DNA of 64,000 nt from CBDFKJ01 sp965248805. Lineage in GTDB: Bacteria; Pseudomonadota; Alphaproteobacteria; UBA6615. The stretch covers positions 1,364,001 to 1,428,000 of the forward strand of contig CBDFKJ010000009.1 in NCBI GenBank assembly GCA_965248805.1, read 5' to 3'. The notes under the pieces were generated by a model, which had not been told where the DNA came from, made no database searches, and was given only the letters and a program-made list of their open reading frames with translations. Made by a program: the position numbers and the translations under genes. Below are positions 26,446-35,722 of this stretch, one piece after another. Each line of letters opens with the position of its first letter. Positions within the stretch are counted from its first letter, which is position 1.

Positions 26446-27198
26446 CTATCCCGCGCGCGCCGAATTGACGAGACTCTGCATGGTCTCGTAGTTGAGGGCG
26501 CCTGAAAGCACACGATTGCCGATCACGAATGACGGCGTACTGGTGATGCCCAGCGACTGCGCCAATTCGAGATTGCCCTTGATGATCGCATCGATCTCCG
26601 GCGACGCCATCTCTTCCTTGATCTCGTCGAAGTCGATGCCGACGGACCCGGCGATCGCGCCGACCACTTCCTCGGTCAGGTTGCCGCGGGCGCGCATCAG
26701 GGCCAGATGGAAGTCGAAATGGTTCTCGTGGTTGCGCGCCGCCAGCGACGCACGCGCGGCATAGACCGACTCAGGACCGAGGATCGGGAATTCCTTGAAC
26801 ACGATCCGCACATCCGAATCTTCGTCGATCAACCGGCCCATGTTGCCGGCGATGCTCTTGCAATAGGTGCATCTGTAGTCGAAGAACTCGACGATCGTCA
26901 CGGCCGCATTCGGGTTGCCGATGCTGGGGTCCTCGGGGTTGTCCCGCAGCTCCGGGAGTCTCTCGACGACCGCAAGGCGCTGCCGCTCCTGCTCGGCGAC
27001 TTTCTGCCGCCGCTGTAATTCCTGCAGTGCCTCGTAGACCAGCTCGGGGTTTTCGAGCAAGTAGTCACGGATAACCTGCTGCACGGCTTCCGTCTGTGCC
27101 GGCGTCAGCGCGTCCTCGGCCACAACGGCGGTCGGCGATCCGCTGACCAACCAGGCTCCGAACATCGCGACCAATATCATTCGCAGGCGATATTTCAC
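26446..27198 (-). CDS. DsbA-family periplasmic thiol oxidoreductase (Com1-like)
   Basis: 250 residues with a signal sequence (about 8-27), an N-terminal helical region rich in Glu/Gln (30-85), then a thioredoxin fold. The redox motif CTYC lies in EFFDYRCTYCKSIAGN near 112, and the cis-Pro loop is TSTPSFVIGNRV near 220. Such proteins oxidise or isomerise disulfides in exported proteins. It is convergent with maiA, six bases apart; a GCGCGC-rich inverted repeat spans the junction and could serve as a weak bidirectional terminator. Confidence 0.9.
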   Translation of the reverse strand: MKYRLRMILVAMFGAWLVSGSPTAVVAEDALTPAQTEAVQQVIRDYLLENPELVYEALQELQRRQKVAEQERQRLAVVERLPELRDNPEDPSIGNPNAAVTIVEFFDYRCTYCKSIAGNMGRLIDEDSDVRIVFKEFPILGPESVYAARASLAARNHENHFDFHLALMRARGNLTEEVVGAIAGSVGIDFDEIKEEMASPEIDAIIKGNLELAQSLGITSTPSFVIGNRVLSGALNYETMQSLVNSARAG

Positions 27199-27352
27199 GG
27201 CAGACCCTCAACGGCTTGTTTCCAGTGAAGTATACGCATCCAAGATGTGGCAGCCATCGGCACGCGGCAAGCTCAGCGCGCGTTTTTCACACAAATGTGA
27301 CCATACACCACGAGCGTTAACCGACGGTATCGAGGCCGACGGCTGATAGCGG

Positions 27353-28684
27353 TCAGTCCAGCTGCTTTTGAATATCCTGTGCTCTGAGCCAAGTCGGTGA
27401 GCCCAGGGGAAGCTGCTCCTCGGCCCGGGCGGCGTGCGCCTTGGCCGCCGGCACATCATCCTGCAGCAGCGCCAGTTCGGCCTGCGCAAGCGCCATGTCG
27501 CCCATGGCGCCAAGCCGTCCGTGGGCGATCACCAAGAGGCGCCAAGCACCGCCCGAGTACTGCTCGCGACGCAACGCGACGCGCAAATTATCGACCGCCT
27601 CGGCCAATTGGTCAGGCCGGTTGCTCTCGACCTGGACCTGCGCCAGCGAAATGCGCAGGAGCGGTTCATCTGGCGCCAGCTCGACCGCGCGTTTGTACGG
27701 TGGCATCGCCGCGGCGATCTGTCCGGTCTCGAACAGCAACTGACCCTTCAGTTCCAGGACAAACGGATCGTCCGGCAGCTCGGCGACCAACTGATCGACC
27801 AGCGGCAACGCGGCCGCGGCGTCGCCGCGGCGCAGGTGCGCAGTGGCGCGGGCGTAGCGTGCCGGCAGGCTGATATCGCTCTCCGGATATGTGCGCAGGG
27901 TCACCGCCAGCGGCTGCAAAAAGCCGATCAACTTCGCTCGCATGCGCTCGTGGCGCTCAACCAGCTCCGCCGGCGCCTCCACGCGCGAATACCGCGACAG
28001 CGCAACATGGCTTGTGGCCGACGCGATACGCTCGCTGGTCAGTGGATGGGTCGTCAAATACGGATCCTGGTTTTCGGGTCGCAGAATGTCCTGCTCCGTG
28101 AGGATGCGCAGGAACTCCAGCAACCCGCGCGACGACTGGCCGGAACGGTCGAGATAGGTAAAGGCGGCCGCGTCGGCGGCGGACTCCTGGGTGCGGCTGT
28201 ATTGCAGCAGCGATCGCAGCGCCATTTGCTGGCCACCCGCCGCCACTGCGCCGCCGACTCGTGGGTCGCCAGCCATCACAGCCGCCGCGGCGCCCAACAA
28301 TGCCGCAATGATGGCTTCGGTCCGCGTGCTGCGCAGCTCGTCTTGCAGGCGTGCCAGATGCCCGCCGGCGATGTGACCCGCCTCATGGGCGATCACGCCG
28401 ATCACCTGCTCCGGCGTGTCGGCGCGCATCAGCAGGCCGGTGTGCAGGAACAACCGCTGACCGCCGGCGACGAAAGCGTTGAGCCGGTTGTCGTTGACCA
28501 GATGGATGCTCACCGCCGAGGTATCCAGTCCGGCGACCTCGAAGATTGGATTGGCGTAGGCGCGGATGGTATTCTCGATTTCCGCGTCGCGAATCAACGG
28601 GACGCGCTGTGCGATCGCCGCCGACGGAATAATGGCGACAACCAACACCACCCAGAGCAAGAGTATTTGGCGCATGAGCGGCAT
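27353..28684 (-). CDS. M48-family metalloprotease with TPR repeats (BepA/YfgC-like)
   Basis: 443 residues. Signal sequence at 1-25. The zinc site HEAGH lies in GVIAHEAGHIAGGH near 98, with the third ligand Glu in TQESAADAAAF near 166. The C-terminal 180 residues carry tetratricopeptide-like repeats (AALPLVDQLVAELPDDPFVL, MPPYKRAVELAPDEP). The architecture matches BepA, a periplasmic protease and chaperone that controls outer-membrane protein assembly. An internal ATG three codons in is an equally good start. Divergent from the GGT-like gene with under 70 bases between starts. Confidence 0.92.
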   Translation of the reverse strand: MPLMRQILLLWVVLVVAIIPSAAIAQRVPLIRDAEIENTIRAYANPIFEVAGLDTSAVSIHLVNDNRLNAFVAGGQRLFLHTGLLMRADTPEQVIGVIAHEAGHIAGGHLARLQDELRSTRTEAIIAALLGAAAAVMAGDPRVGGAVAAGGQQMALRSLLQYSRTQESAADAAAFTYLDRSGQSSRGLLEFLRILTEQDILRPENQDPYLTTHPLTSERIASATSHVALSRYSRVEAPAELVERHERMRAKLIGFLQPLAVTLRTYPESDISLPARYARATAHLRRGDAAAALPLVDQLVAELPDDPFVLELKGQLLFETGQIAAAMPPYKRAVELAPDEPLLRISLAQVQVESNRPDQLAEAVDNLRVALRREQYSGGAWRLLVIAHGRLGAMGDMALAQAELALLQDDVPAAKAHAARAEEQLPLGSPTWLRAQDIQKQLD

Positions 28685-28751
28685 TTTCGCAGCGTCGTCT
28701 CACCGTTACCAGGGGCAAGCGCACATCGGTCATGTGGGCATCATCGGAGCC

Positions 28752-30332
28752 ATGGCAAGCGCGGCGCTCGCCGCGCTGTCGGGCTGCGGCGGCACGTCGC
28801 CGGGTGAAATCGGCTACATAGAAGGGTTTATCGGTGGGGTGATCGCGGACGAGCCGCACGCAGCGGTGGTCGGTCGCGAGGTTCTGTCGGCGGGCGGGTC
28901 CTCCGCCGACGCTGCCGTGGCCGCATATTTTGCGATGGCCGTCACCTATCCGGGTGCGGCGAGCCTGGGTGGTGGCGGCGTTTGCTTGATCCATGATCCG
29001 GAAAGCGAGCGTACAGAGGCGCTGGAGTTTCTCGCCCGGAGCTCGGCGGTGCCGGTCAACGGCAGTCGCCGACCCAGCGCCGTGCCCGGCAACATCCGCG
29101 GCATGTTCGCGCTCCATGCGCGCTACAGCCGGCTCGAGTGGCGTGACCTGCTGACCCCGGCGGTGACGCTGGCGCGCGAGGGTCACGCCGCGTCGCGCGC
29201 GTTCGCGAGCGAACTGGGCGTGGTGGCCGAAGCGCTGTTCGCCGATCCGGCGGCGCGCGCGGTGTTCGCACATGCCGACGGCGGACCCATCCAAGAGGGT
29301 CAACCCATCCGCCAGATCGAGTTGGCGGCGTTCCTCGACATCCTGCGGCGCCGCGGACCTGGCGATTTCTATGACGGCGTGCTGGCGCGGCAATTTGCCG
29401 AGGCCGCGCGGGCCGCGGGTGGCACGTTGAGCGTCGACGACCTGCGCGCCTATGCGCCGCGATACATCGCGCCTATCCGCGTGCCGCTGGGCGACCACGT
29501 TGCCGTATTCACGCCGCCGCCACCGGTGGGCGGGGCGGTGGCGGCTCAGCTCATGCGTGTGCTGACGCAACACTTGCCGTATGGGCGCGCCGGCCCAGAC
29601 GAGCGGCCGCACATCTTCGCGGAGGCATCGGCGCGTTTGCGCGGCCGGCTCAACGAATGGCTGGCGGAGACGAACGGCGACGCGGCGGCCGGAACGGAAT
29701 TGCTGGCCGACGATCACTTGCGCCAATTGGTCGCCACCATCGATGGCGAAACCCACGTGCCGCTTGCGACAATCGACGAGCCGCCCGCCCGGCGAGTGGA
29801 GCAGCCGTCCGCAGCCAGCTTCGCCGTGGTCGACAGGTTCGGTCAGGCAGTGGCGTGCAACTTTACTCTGAACTACCCATTCGGCACCGGCCGCATCGCG
29901 CCGGGCACCGGCATACTGCTCGCGGCCGCGCCGGGCATCGGCGGTCGGGACGCCGCGGATCTGGGCGCGATGATGGTCATGAACGAGAACACGGGTGCGA
30001 TCTTCTATGGCGCCGCCGCGTCTGGCGGCTCGGCCGCTTCGTCGGCCCTGGCCTTGGTGGCGCTATCGATCTTCGGGACCGGCGCGCCGTTGCCCGAGGC
30101 GATGGCCGAGCAACGAGTGCATCACGCCGGCTGGCCGGACGTGACGTTGTATGAGCCGGGATTGGGACCGGAATTGCACGACGTGCTGCAGGCCCGCGGG
30201 CACGAGACGCGGGCGACGCAGGTGCTTGGCCGCGTCAACGCGTTTCATTGTCTGGGCGGGCTGCCGCGCCAGACCGCCTGCAGCTTCACCACCGATCCGC
30301 GCGGCCACGGTCTGGCCCTGAGCGCGGACTAG
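28752..30332 (+). CDS. gamma-glutamyltransferase-like lipoprotein, catalytic Thr missing
   Basis: 526 residues with a lipobox-like AALSGC near residue 13, so probably exported and lipidated. A GTG at 28734 is an alternative start. The fold is GGT-like: EVLSAGGSSADAAVAAYFAM near 38, SLGGGGVCLIHDP near 65 and VACNFTLNYPFGTG near 370. Normal GGTs autocleave before a Thr in TTH(F/Y)SVVD. Here the matching segment reads SAASFAVVD, so both Thr are Ala. Autoprocessing and transferase activity by the usual route should be lost. It may be a pseudoenzyme or may use the nearby Ser. Confidence 0.82.
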   Translation: MASAALAALSGCGGTSPGEIGYIEGFIGGVIADEPHAAVVGREVLSAGGSSADAAVAAYFAMAVTYPGAASLGGGGVCLIHDPESERTEALEFLARSSAVPVNGSRRPSAVPGNIRGMFALHARYSRLEWRDLLTPAVTLAREGHAASRAFASELGVVAEALFADPAARAVFAHADGGPIQEGQPIRQIELAAFLDILRRRGPGDFYDGVLARQFAEAARAAGGTLSVDDLRAYAPRYIAPIRVPLGDHVAVFTPPPPVGGAVAAQLMRVLTQHLPYGRAGPDERPHIFAEASARLRGRLNEWLAETNGDAAAGTELLADDHLRQLVATIDGETHVPLATIDEPPARRVEQPSAASFAVVDRFGQAVACNFTLNYPFGTGRIAPGTGILLAAAPGIGGRDAADLGAMMVMNENTGAIFYGAAASGGSAASSALALVALSIFGTGAPLPEAMAEQRVHHAGWPDVTLYEPGLGPELHDVLQARGHETRATQVLGRVNAFHCLGGLPRQTACSFTTDPRGHGLALSAD

Positions 30333-30361
30333 CCATCTCGTCGGCTCGGAGGGCACCCCGA

Positions 30362-31510
30362 ATGGCGGTCAAGACCGCAGATCGCGGCCGCATCGCGCCG
30401 TTCATTGCCATGGAGATGCTGCGCGCCGCCAATGAGCGGGCAGCGGCCGGCGCCGATATCGCGCACCTGGAAGTGGGCCAGCCGGGCACGCCGGCCCCGG
30501 CGGGCGTGCTGGCGGCGGCACATGCGGCATTGGGCGCCGATCAGCTTGGCTATACCGAGGCGACCGGAATCGCGCCGCTACGTGCGGCGATCGGGCGCCA
30601 CTATTCCGATTTCTACGGACTGGAGGTGGCGCCCGAGCGGATCATCGTCACGGTCGGGTCCTCCGGCGCGTTCTTGCTCGGGTTTCTCGCGGCCTTCGAG
30701 CACGGCGACCGCATTGCCATGGGTGCGCCGGGCTATCCGGCCTATCGCAATACTCTCTCCGCCCTCGGCAACACGCCGGTGTCGCTTCGCACCACCGCGG
30801 CCGATCGCTTTCAACCCAGTGTCGGCCATCTTCAGCGTCTCGACGCGGCGGTCGATGGGCTCATCATCGCCAGCCCGTCCAATCCCGCCGGTACCATGCT
30901 CTGCGGCGACGACCTCACGCAGTTGGCGAGGTATTGCAGCGCCAACGGCATCCGCCTGATATCCGACGAGATCTATCACGGCATTACCTACGGCCAACGG
31001 CCGGTTTCGGCGCTCGCGGTCAGCGAGGACGCTATCGTCGTCAACAGCTTCTCCAAGTATTTCTCGATGACCGGCTGGCGACTGGGATGGATGGTGGTGC
31101 CGGCGGATCTGATGCAGACGGTGGAGCGTCTGGCGCAGAACCTGTTCATCTCGCCCCCGACCTTGTCGCAACAGGCCGCGCTTGCGGTGTTCGACTGCGA
31201 GGATGAATTGCGCGCAAATGTCGCGCGCTACGCGCGCAACCGCTCAATCCTGCTCGACGAGTTGCCGAAGGTCGGGTTCGACGATTTGGCGCCCGCCGAC
31301 GGCGCCTTCTACATCTATGCGGACATGGCGCGCATCACCAATGACAGCCCCGACTTCTGCCGCCGCATGCTGGCCGAAGCCGGCGTCGCGGCGACGCCGG
31401 GCACCGACTTCGACCCGGACGAGGGTCGGCACTATGTGCGCTTCTCCTTCGCCGGTGCGACCGAGGAGATCGAAACCGCGGTGCGCCGTCTGCGCGACTG
31501 GCGGCGCTAA
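30362..31510 (+). CDS. class I/II PLP-dependent aminotransferase
   Basis: 382 residues of the aspartate aminotransferase fold. HLEVGQPGTPAP near 35, GYTEATGIAPLRAAI near 62, SPSNPAGTM near 172, SDEIYHGITYG near 198 and the PLP Lys in VNSFSKYFSMTGWRLGW near 228 are all present. The substrate cannot be read from sequence; valine-pyruvate and aspartate/tyrosine families are alternatives. The start MAVKTADRG is chosen because the upstream extension overlaps the GGT-like gene. Spacing of 29 bases suggests co-transcription with that gene. Confidence 0.9.
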   Translation: MAVKTADRGRIAPFIAMEMLRAANERAAAGADIAHLEVGQPGTPAPAGVLAAAHAALGADQLGYTEATGIAPLRAAIGRHYSDFYGLEVAPERIIVTVGSSGAFLLGFLAAFEHGDRIAMGAPGYPAYRNTLSALGNTPVSLRTTAADRFQPSVGHLQRLDAAVDGLIIASPSNPAGTMLCGDDLTQLARYCSANGIRLISDEIYHGITYGQRPVSALAVSEDAIVVNSFSKYFSMTGWRLGWMVVPADLMQTVERLAQNLFISPPTLSQQAALAVFDCEDELRANVARYARNRSILLDELPKVGFDDLAPADGAFYIYADMARITNDSPDFCRRMLAEAGVAATPGTDFDPDEGRHYVRFSFAGATEEIETAVRRLRDWRR

Positions 31511-31529
31511 CGCCCAAACCGGGTCGCGA

Positions 31530-34007
31530 TCAGGCGCGTCGATCCGTCAGCAGCCGGTTCCACCAGCCGCGCCGGCGCGGCTCTGCGGCGGCCGGCGTCT
31601 CGTCCTGTCCGCCGCCGCCACCATTCTGTTCGGCGGGGGAGGGCTCGGATGCGTCCGGTTTGCCGTTGACGCTAGTCGGTTTGACCACAATTTCCGCCGC
31701 GGCATCCGGTGCGTTGCTAGGCGCCGTGGCGGCCTCATCGACGGCCGGCTTGGCGCGCGTGCGCCGTCGCCTGGCAGGCTTCTTGGGCGCTTCATCGCCA
31801 GAGGTTTCGGCTTCGGTGGCGGAAGCCTCCGCCACCGGCGACTCGACGCTGTCTTCCTGCTGTGTTTCCACGGCGGCCCGCTTCGGGGCGCGCCGCGTGC
31901 GCCGGCGTTTGGGGGTGGCGGGTTCCGCAACGACTGCGGGCTCGGGTGCCGCATCCGGCGCTTCGACCGGCGCGGGCGTATCGCCGTTCGCGGGCGCGGT
32001 GGCCGTCTCCGACGGTGCCTCCGCTTCGGAAGCGAGTGCGCCGGTCGCGACCTCAACGGTCGCCTCGGCCGTGCTCCGATGACCGCGCCGACGGCCGCCG
32101 CGGCGGCCACGGCGACGGCGTTGGACCGGTTCGCCCTCGGCTACCAGCGTGTCGCCGCCGGCGGCATCAGCCGCCTCTTGTTCGGTGGCGCGTTCATCTG
32201 TCGTTGCGAGCGCTGTCTCGGTGGTGGTCTCCACCACGTCGCCGTCTTGGCGGCGCGAGCGACGGCGCCGGCGGCGTTTGGCGCGGCCGTTTTCGGCGGG
32301 TTCGGCGGCTTCGGCTGCCCTAGGCGCCGGCGGCCGCACGGCCTCGCGCTTCGGTTCCTCGGCGCTGGCCGCTGCCAGTCGCTCCAGATGGAAGTCGGAG
32401 GGCAGGATCGTGCCCTCGCTGTCGAAGCTCGCCGAAATACCAAAGCGCTGTTCGATTGCGGTCAGAGCTGCGCGCTTGTGGTTGAGGATATACAGCGCCA
32501 CTTCGGCCGGCACGCCGGCACGAATGCCGCCCTTCCAGCCGCCGACACCTTCCTCCTCGAGCGCACGCAACAGGCGCAGCGCCGTCGCCTCGGTGGAGCG
32601 GATCCGGCCGCTGCCGCTGCAGGTGGGACACGGATTGCTGACCACCTCGGCGATGCTCGGCCGCAGGCGCTGGCGCGACAGTTCCAGCAGGCCGAAGGGG
32701 CTGATGCGACCGACCTGAAGTCGTGCCCGGTCAGACCGCATGCTCTCCTTCAGTTTGCGTTCGACCGACGCGTTGTTGCGGGCATTCTCCATGTCGATGA
32801 AGTCGATGACGATCAGTCCCGCCAGATCGCGCAGCCGCAACTGACGTGCGGTTTCCTCCGCGGCCTCGCTGTTGGTGCGCAGGGCCGTCTCTTCGATGTG
32901 GCGGTCGCGTGTGGCCCGGCCCGAATTGACGTCGATCGAGACCAATGCCTCGGTCTGGTTGATGACGATGGAGCCGCCCGATTTCAGCTGCACCACTTGG
33001 CCATGAATCTCGTCGAGTTGGTTCTCGATGCCGAAGGTGTGGAACAGCGGCATGTCATCGCCGGCGTATTTCTTCACCCGCTTTGCATGGGATGGAAGCA
33101 TCGTGCGCATGAAGTCCTTGGCCGCCTTGTAGACATCATCGCCTTCCACCAGCACCTCGTCGATGTCGCGGTGGTAAACGTCGCGAAGACTGCGGGTGAT
33201 GATGTCGCCTTCTTCGTGGATCAGGCACGGCGCAGTGGATTCGAGCGTCTGGGCCCGGATCTGGTCCCAAGTTCGGCGCAGGAAATCGCAGTCGCGCTTG
33301 AGATCCGCCTTGGATCGTTCGACGCCCGCGGTGCGCACGATCAGCGCCATGCCATCAGGCAGATTGAGATCGCTCACGATGCGCTTAAGGCGCTTGCGCT
33401 GCTGTATGCTCGTAATCTTGCGGCTGATCCCGCCGCTGCTGCGTGCGGTGTTGGGCATCAACACGCAATACCGGCCGGCCAGCGACAGATATGATGTCAA
33501 CGCCGCGCCCTTGGTCCCGCGCTCCTCCTTGACGACCTGCACCAACAGGATCTGCCGGCGCTTGATGACCTCCTGAATATTGTACTGGCGCGTAAGGTTC
33601 CACAGGGGGCGGCGAACGCTGTCGCCGACGCGCTCGATATCCTCGCTTTCGTCGCCGCCCAGTGTCTCGACGGGCTCGCCCTCGTTCGGCGCCTCGTCGT
33701 CGCCGGACTCGTCCTCCGCCGGTGCCGCAGCATCGGCGACCAGCGCTTGGCGATCCGAAATGGGTATCCGATAGTAGTCGGGATGAATGTCGCTGAAGGC
33801 CAGGAACCCATGGCGATTGCCGCCATAGTCGACGAACGCGGCCTGCAGTGCCGGCTCGACCCGTGTTACCTTCGCCAGATAGATGTTGCCGCGAAGCTGC
33901 TTCTTGGCGGCAAGCTCGAAATCAAACTCCTCTAGGCGGTTGTCGCTCGATACCACGACCCGCGTTTCTTCGCTGTGGGTAGCGTCGATTAGCATTCGTT
34001 TGGTCAT
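31530..34007 (-). CDS. rne: ribonuclease E/G family endoribonuclease
   Basis: 825 residues. RNase E initiates mRNA decay and processes rRNA and tRNA. It starts MTKRMLIDATHSEETRVVV; an upstream ATG would add 17 residues. The S1 domain (about 35-130) is interrupted by an acidic insert (near 85-120) usual in alphaproteobacteria. The catalytic DNase I-like region includes VIDFIDMENARNN (near 412) and the zinc-link CPTCSGSG (near 470). The C-terminal 270 residues are Arg-rich patches (RRRGRRGGRRRGH) alternating with acidic Ala/Glu/Pro stretches, the scaffold for RNA and degradosome partners. Confidence 0.95.
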   Translation of the reverse strand: MTKRMLIDATHSEETRVVVSSDNRLEEFDFELAAKKQLRGNIYLAKVTRVEPALQAAFVDYGGNRHGFLAFSDIHPDYYRIPISDRQALVADAAAPAEDESGDDEAPNEGEPVETLGGDESEDIERVGDSVRRPLWNLTRQYNIQEVIKRRQILLVQVVKEERGTKGAALTSYLSLAGRYCVLMPNTARSSGGISRKITSIQQRKRLKRIVSDLNLPDGMALIVRTAGVERSKADLKRDCDFLRRTWDQIRAQTLESTAPCLIHEEGDIITRSLRDVYHRDIDEVLVEGDDVYKAAKDFMRTMLPSHAKRVKKYAGDDMPLFHTFGIENQLDEIHGQVVQLKSGGSIVINQTEALVSIDVNSGRATRDRHIEETALRTNSEAAEETARQLRLRDLAGLIVIDFIDMENARNNASVERKLKESMRSDRARLQVGRISPFGLLELSRQRLRPSIAEVVSNPCPTCSGSGRIRSTEATALRLLRALEEEGVGGWKGGIRAGVPAEVALYILNHKRAALTAIEQRFGISASFDSEGTILPSDFHLERLAAASAEEPKREAVRPPAPRAAEAAEPAENGRAKRRRRRRSRRQDGDVVETTTETALATTDERATEQEAADAAGGDTLVAEGEPVQRRRRGRRGGRRRGHRSTAEATVEVATGALASEAEAPSETATAPANGDTPAPVEAPDAAPEPAVVAEPATPKRRRTRRAPKRAAVETQQEDSVESPVAEASATEAETSGDEAPKKPARRRRTRAKPAVDEAATAPSNAPDAAAEIVVKPTSVNGKPDASEPSPAEQNGGGGGQDETPAAAEPRRRGWWNRLLTDRRA

Positions 34008-34383
34008 GCGTTGCTTTCCCCAACGGCGGCCGTGCGCCGGCGTGCGTTGATTGCGCACGCGGTCGCGCCGCCTCGGTCAGTGCCGAGGGCGCCCTAGTCC
34101 GTCTTATGATGTCGCTTGCGGCGATGCGGTGGGCGACCATGCTACTCCTGGCCCCACTTGCGTGGACCAGCCTGAATTGTCCTTGTCCTCGAGCCGATGT
34201 CGGCGATACGGGGGCGCGCTCAACCAGTGCTTGTATCGTGGCGGCGCATCACACTGCCACGGTGTGACTGAAAACCCGCACGCCGGACTGGCGGCTGTAC
34301 TCGTCGTTAACATAGCGATGGAATCATGCGTCTACAACGGGCTATGATGCTCCTTTCGAATCTAACGCTAAGAAAACCGGCTG
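34008..34383. other. 376-bp divergent intergenic region between rne and the amidase gene
   Basis: No gene was found. It probably holds the promoter and a long 5' leader of rne, which in other bacteria mediates autoregulation by RNase E cleavage; this is inference by analogy. One half of a 9-bp inverted repeat lies near its right edge. The composition drops toward AT from about 34310. Confidence 0.5.
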
Positions 34384-34420
34384 TTGCCGAAAATCGTCCC
34401 TCCAACATATATAGCGTTAG
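34362..34420. repeat. 9-bp inverted repeat upstream of the amidase gene
   Basis: CTAACGCTA at 34362-34370 is exactly complementary to TAGCGTTAG at 34412-34420, separated by 41 bases. It flanks the AT-rich probable promoter of the amidase gene and spans the earliest possible start, 34384, which makes the later start (34441) more likely. The purpose is unknown; paired operator sites are possible. Confidence 0.4.
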
Positions 34421-34440
34421 TGCGTAGCCCCATAAACCAT

Positions 34441-35637
34441 ATGTGCCGATTGACAAGGGTCGTCGCGGCCTCGACCGCAATAATTGCCTGTGGGTCTGTT
34501 GCCGCTGCGCCACCCTCGGCGAGCGCGATTCGCCTGGGTCAGCACGCAGATAAGACGCGCGTGGTGATCGAGGTGTCGGCCCCGGTGCAGGCGTCGATGT
34601 TCGCATTGGCCGACCCGATGCGCCTGGTAATCGATCTGCCCGAGATCGATTGGCAATTGCCGCAGCCCGGCCGGCGCGAGAGCGTCGGTTTGGTCGAAGG
34701 CTACCGCTATGGCCTGCACCGGCCCGGCACCAGCCGCCTTGTTTTGGTACTGGCGCAACCGGTTGAAATCGAAGCAGAACTGCTGCTGCCGCCCGGTGCG
34801 GGCCATCAGTGGCGCTGGGTGGTCGATCTGGTGCCGAGCGGTGCCGAGGCCTTTGCCGCCTTGGCGTCGCCGCCGATACTGACTCGCGCCCTGCCGCAAC
34901 GAAAGCCGCTCGATCTGATCGCGCGATCGGCACGTGCGCGACGGCCGATGGTGGTAATCGATCCGGGCCATGGCGGGATCGATCCCGGCACTGTCGGTGT
35001 CGCCGGGGCGGTTGAGAAGGAGCTGGTTTTGGCCTATGGCCGGGAGTTGCGCGACTTGCTGCTCGCCACCGGCCGTTACAACGCCCGGCTGACACGCGAC
35101 AACGATGTCTATCTACCGTTGCGCGAACGGACACACATTGCGCGTACCCACGACGCGTCCCTTTTCATATCATTGCATGTAAATTCCGACTCCAGCCATC
35201 AGACCCACGGGTTTTCGGTCTACACGCTGTCGGAACGCGCGTCCGATAAGGAAGCCGCCGCGCTTGCGGAAAAAGAGAACAAGTCCGACATCATCGCCGG
35301 CGTTGACCTGGATCAATATTCCGTCGAGGTGGCGAATATCCTGATCGACTTGGCGCAGGCGAAAACCAACGAAATGTCGGTGGCCTTTGCCCGCGACGAT
35401 CTGTTGGCGGAGATGCCCGGCGATGTGCCGTTGTTGGCCAGGCCTTGGCGTGCGGCCGGTTTCGCGGTGCTGAAGCTGCCGGACGTGCCGTCTGTCCTGG
35501 TCGAGCTCGGCTACGTGTCAAATCGCGCCGAGGAGCGGTCTCTAGCGCTGCCGGATTATCGGCAGAGGCTGTGTGCCGCCCTGGTTCGGGCCATTGATCG
35601 ATACTTTACCGGAACACGGCAAGCTAGACGGCCATAG
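34441..35637 (+). CDS. N-acetylmuramoyl-L-alanine amidase with AMIN domain (AmiC-like)
   Basis: 398 residues. Signal sequence (about 4-24), then an AMIN domain (about 25-135) that targets the septum, then a zinc Amidase_3 domain. Zinc ligands are His in VVIDPGHGGIDPG near 160, Glu in AVEKELVLAYGR near 178 and His in LFISLHVNSDS near 230. The catalytic Glu lies in VLVELGYVSNRAEE near 360. It separates daughter cells by cutting the stem peptide from MurNAc. An in-frame ATG 57 bases upstream is possible. It is followed by mrcA, a common cell-wall pair. Confidence 0.93.
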   Translation: MCRLTRVVAASTAIIACGSVAAAPPSASAIRLGQHADKTRVVIEVSAPVQASMFALADPMRLVIDLPEIDWQLPQPGRRESVGLVEGYRYGLHRPGTSRLVLVLAQPVEIEAELLLPPGAGHQWRWVVDLVPSGAEAFAALASPPILTRALPQRKPLDLIARSARARRPMVVIDPGHGGIDPGTVGVAGAVEKELVLAYGRELRDLLLATGRYNARLTRDNDVYLPLRERTHIARTHDASLFISLHVNSDSSHQTHGFSVYTLSERASDKEAAALAEKENKSDIIAGVDLDQYSVEVANILIDLAQAKTNEMSVAFARDDLLAEMPGDVPLLARPWRAAGFAVLKLPDVPSVLVELGYVSNRAEERSLALPDYRQRLCAALVRAIDRYFTGTRQARRP

Positions 35638-35722
35638 GCCCGCCACATTCATGCGCTCCGATCGCCGAGTCCGCGACCGGTCGGAGCGAGTCGGCGTGCT
35701 GGAAGCATGATCGAGGCATGAG

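Noticed and set aside
28383..29756. A 457-codon frame antisense to the GGT-like gene
   Set aside because: No motifs, and it spans the divergent promoter region and the start of the M48 protease gene.
31182..33494. A 770-codon open frame opposite rne
   Set aside because: It mirrors the Arg/Ala/Glu-rich RNase E coding sequence, has no recognisable domain and extends into the aminotransferase gene. It is a high-GC shadow frame.
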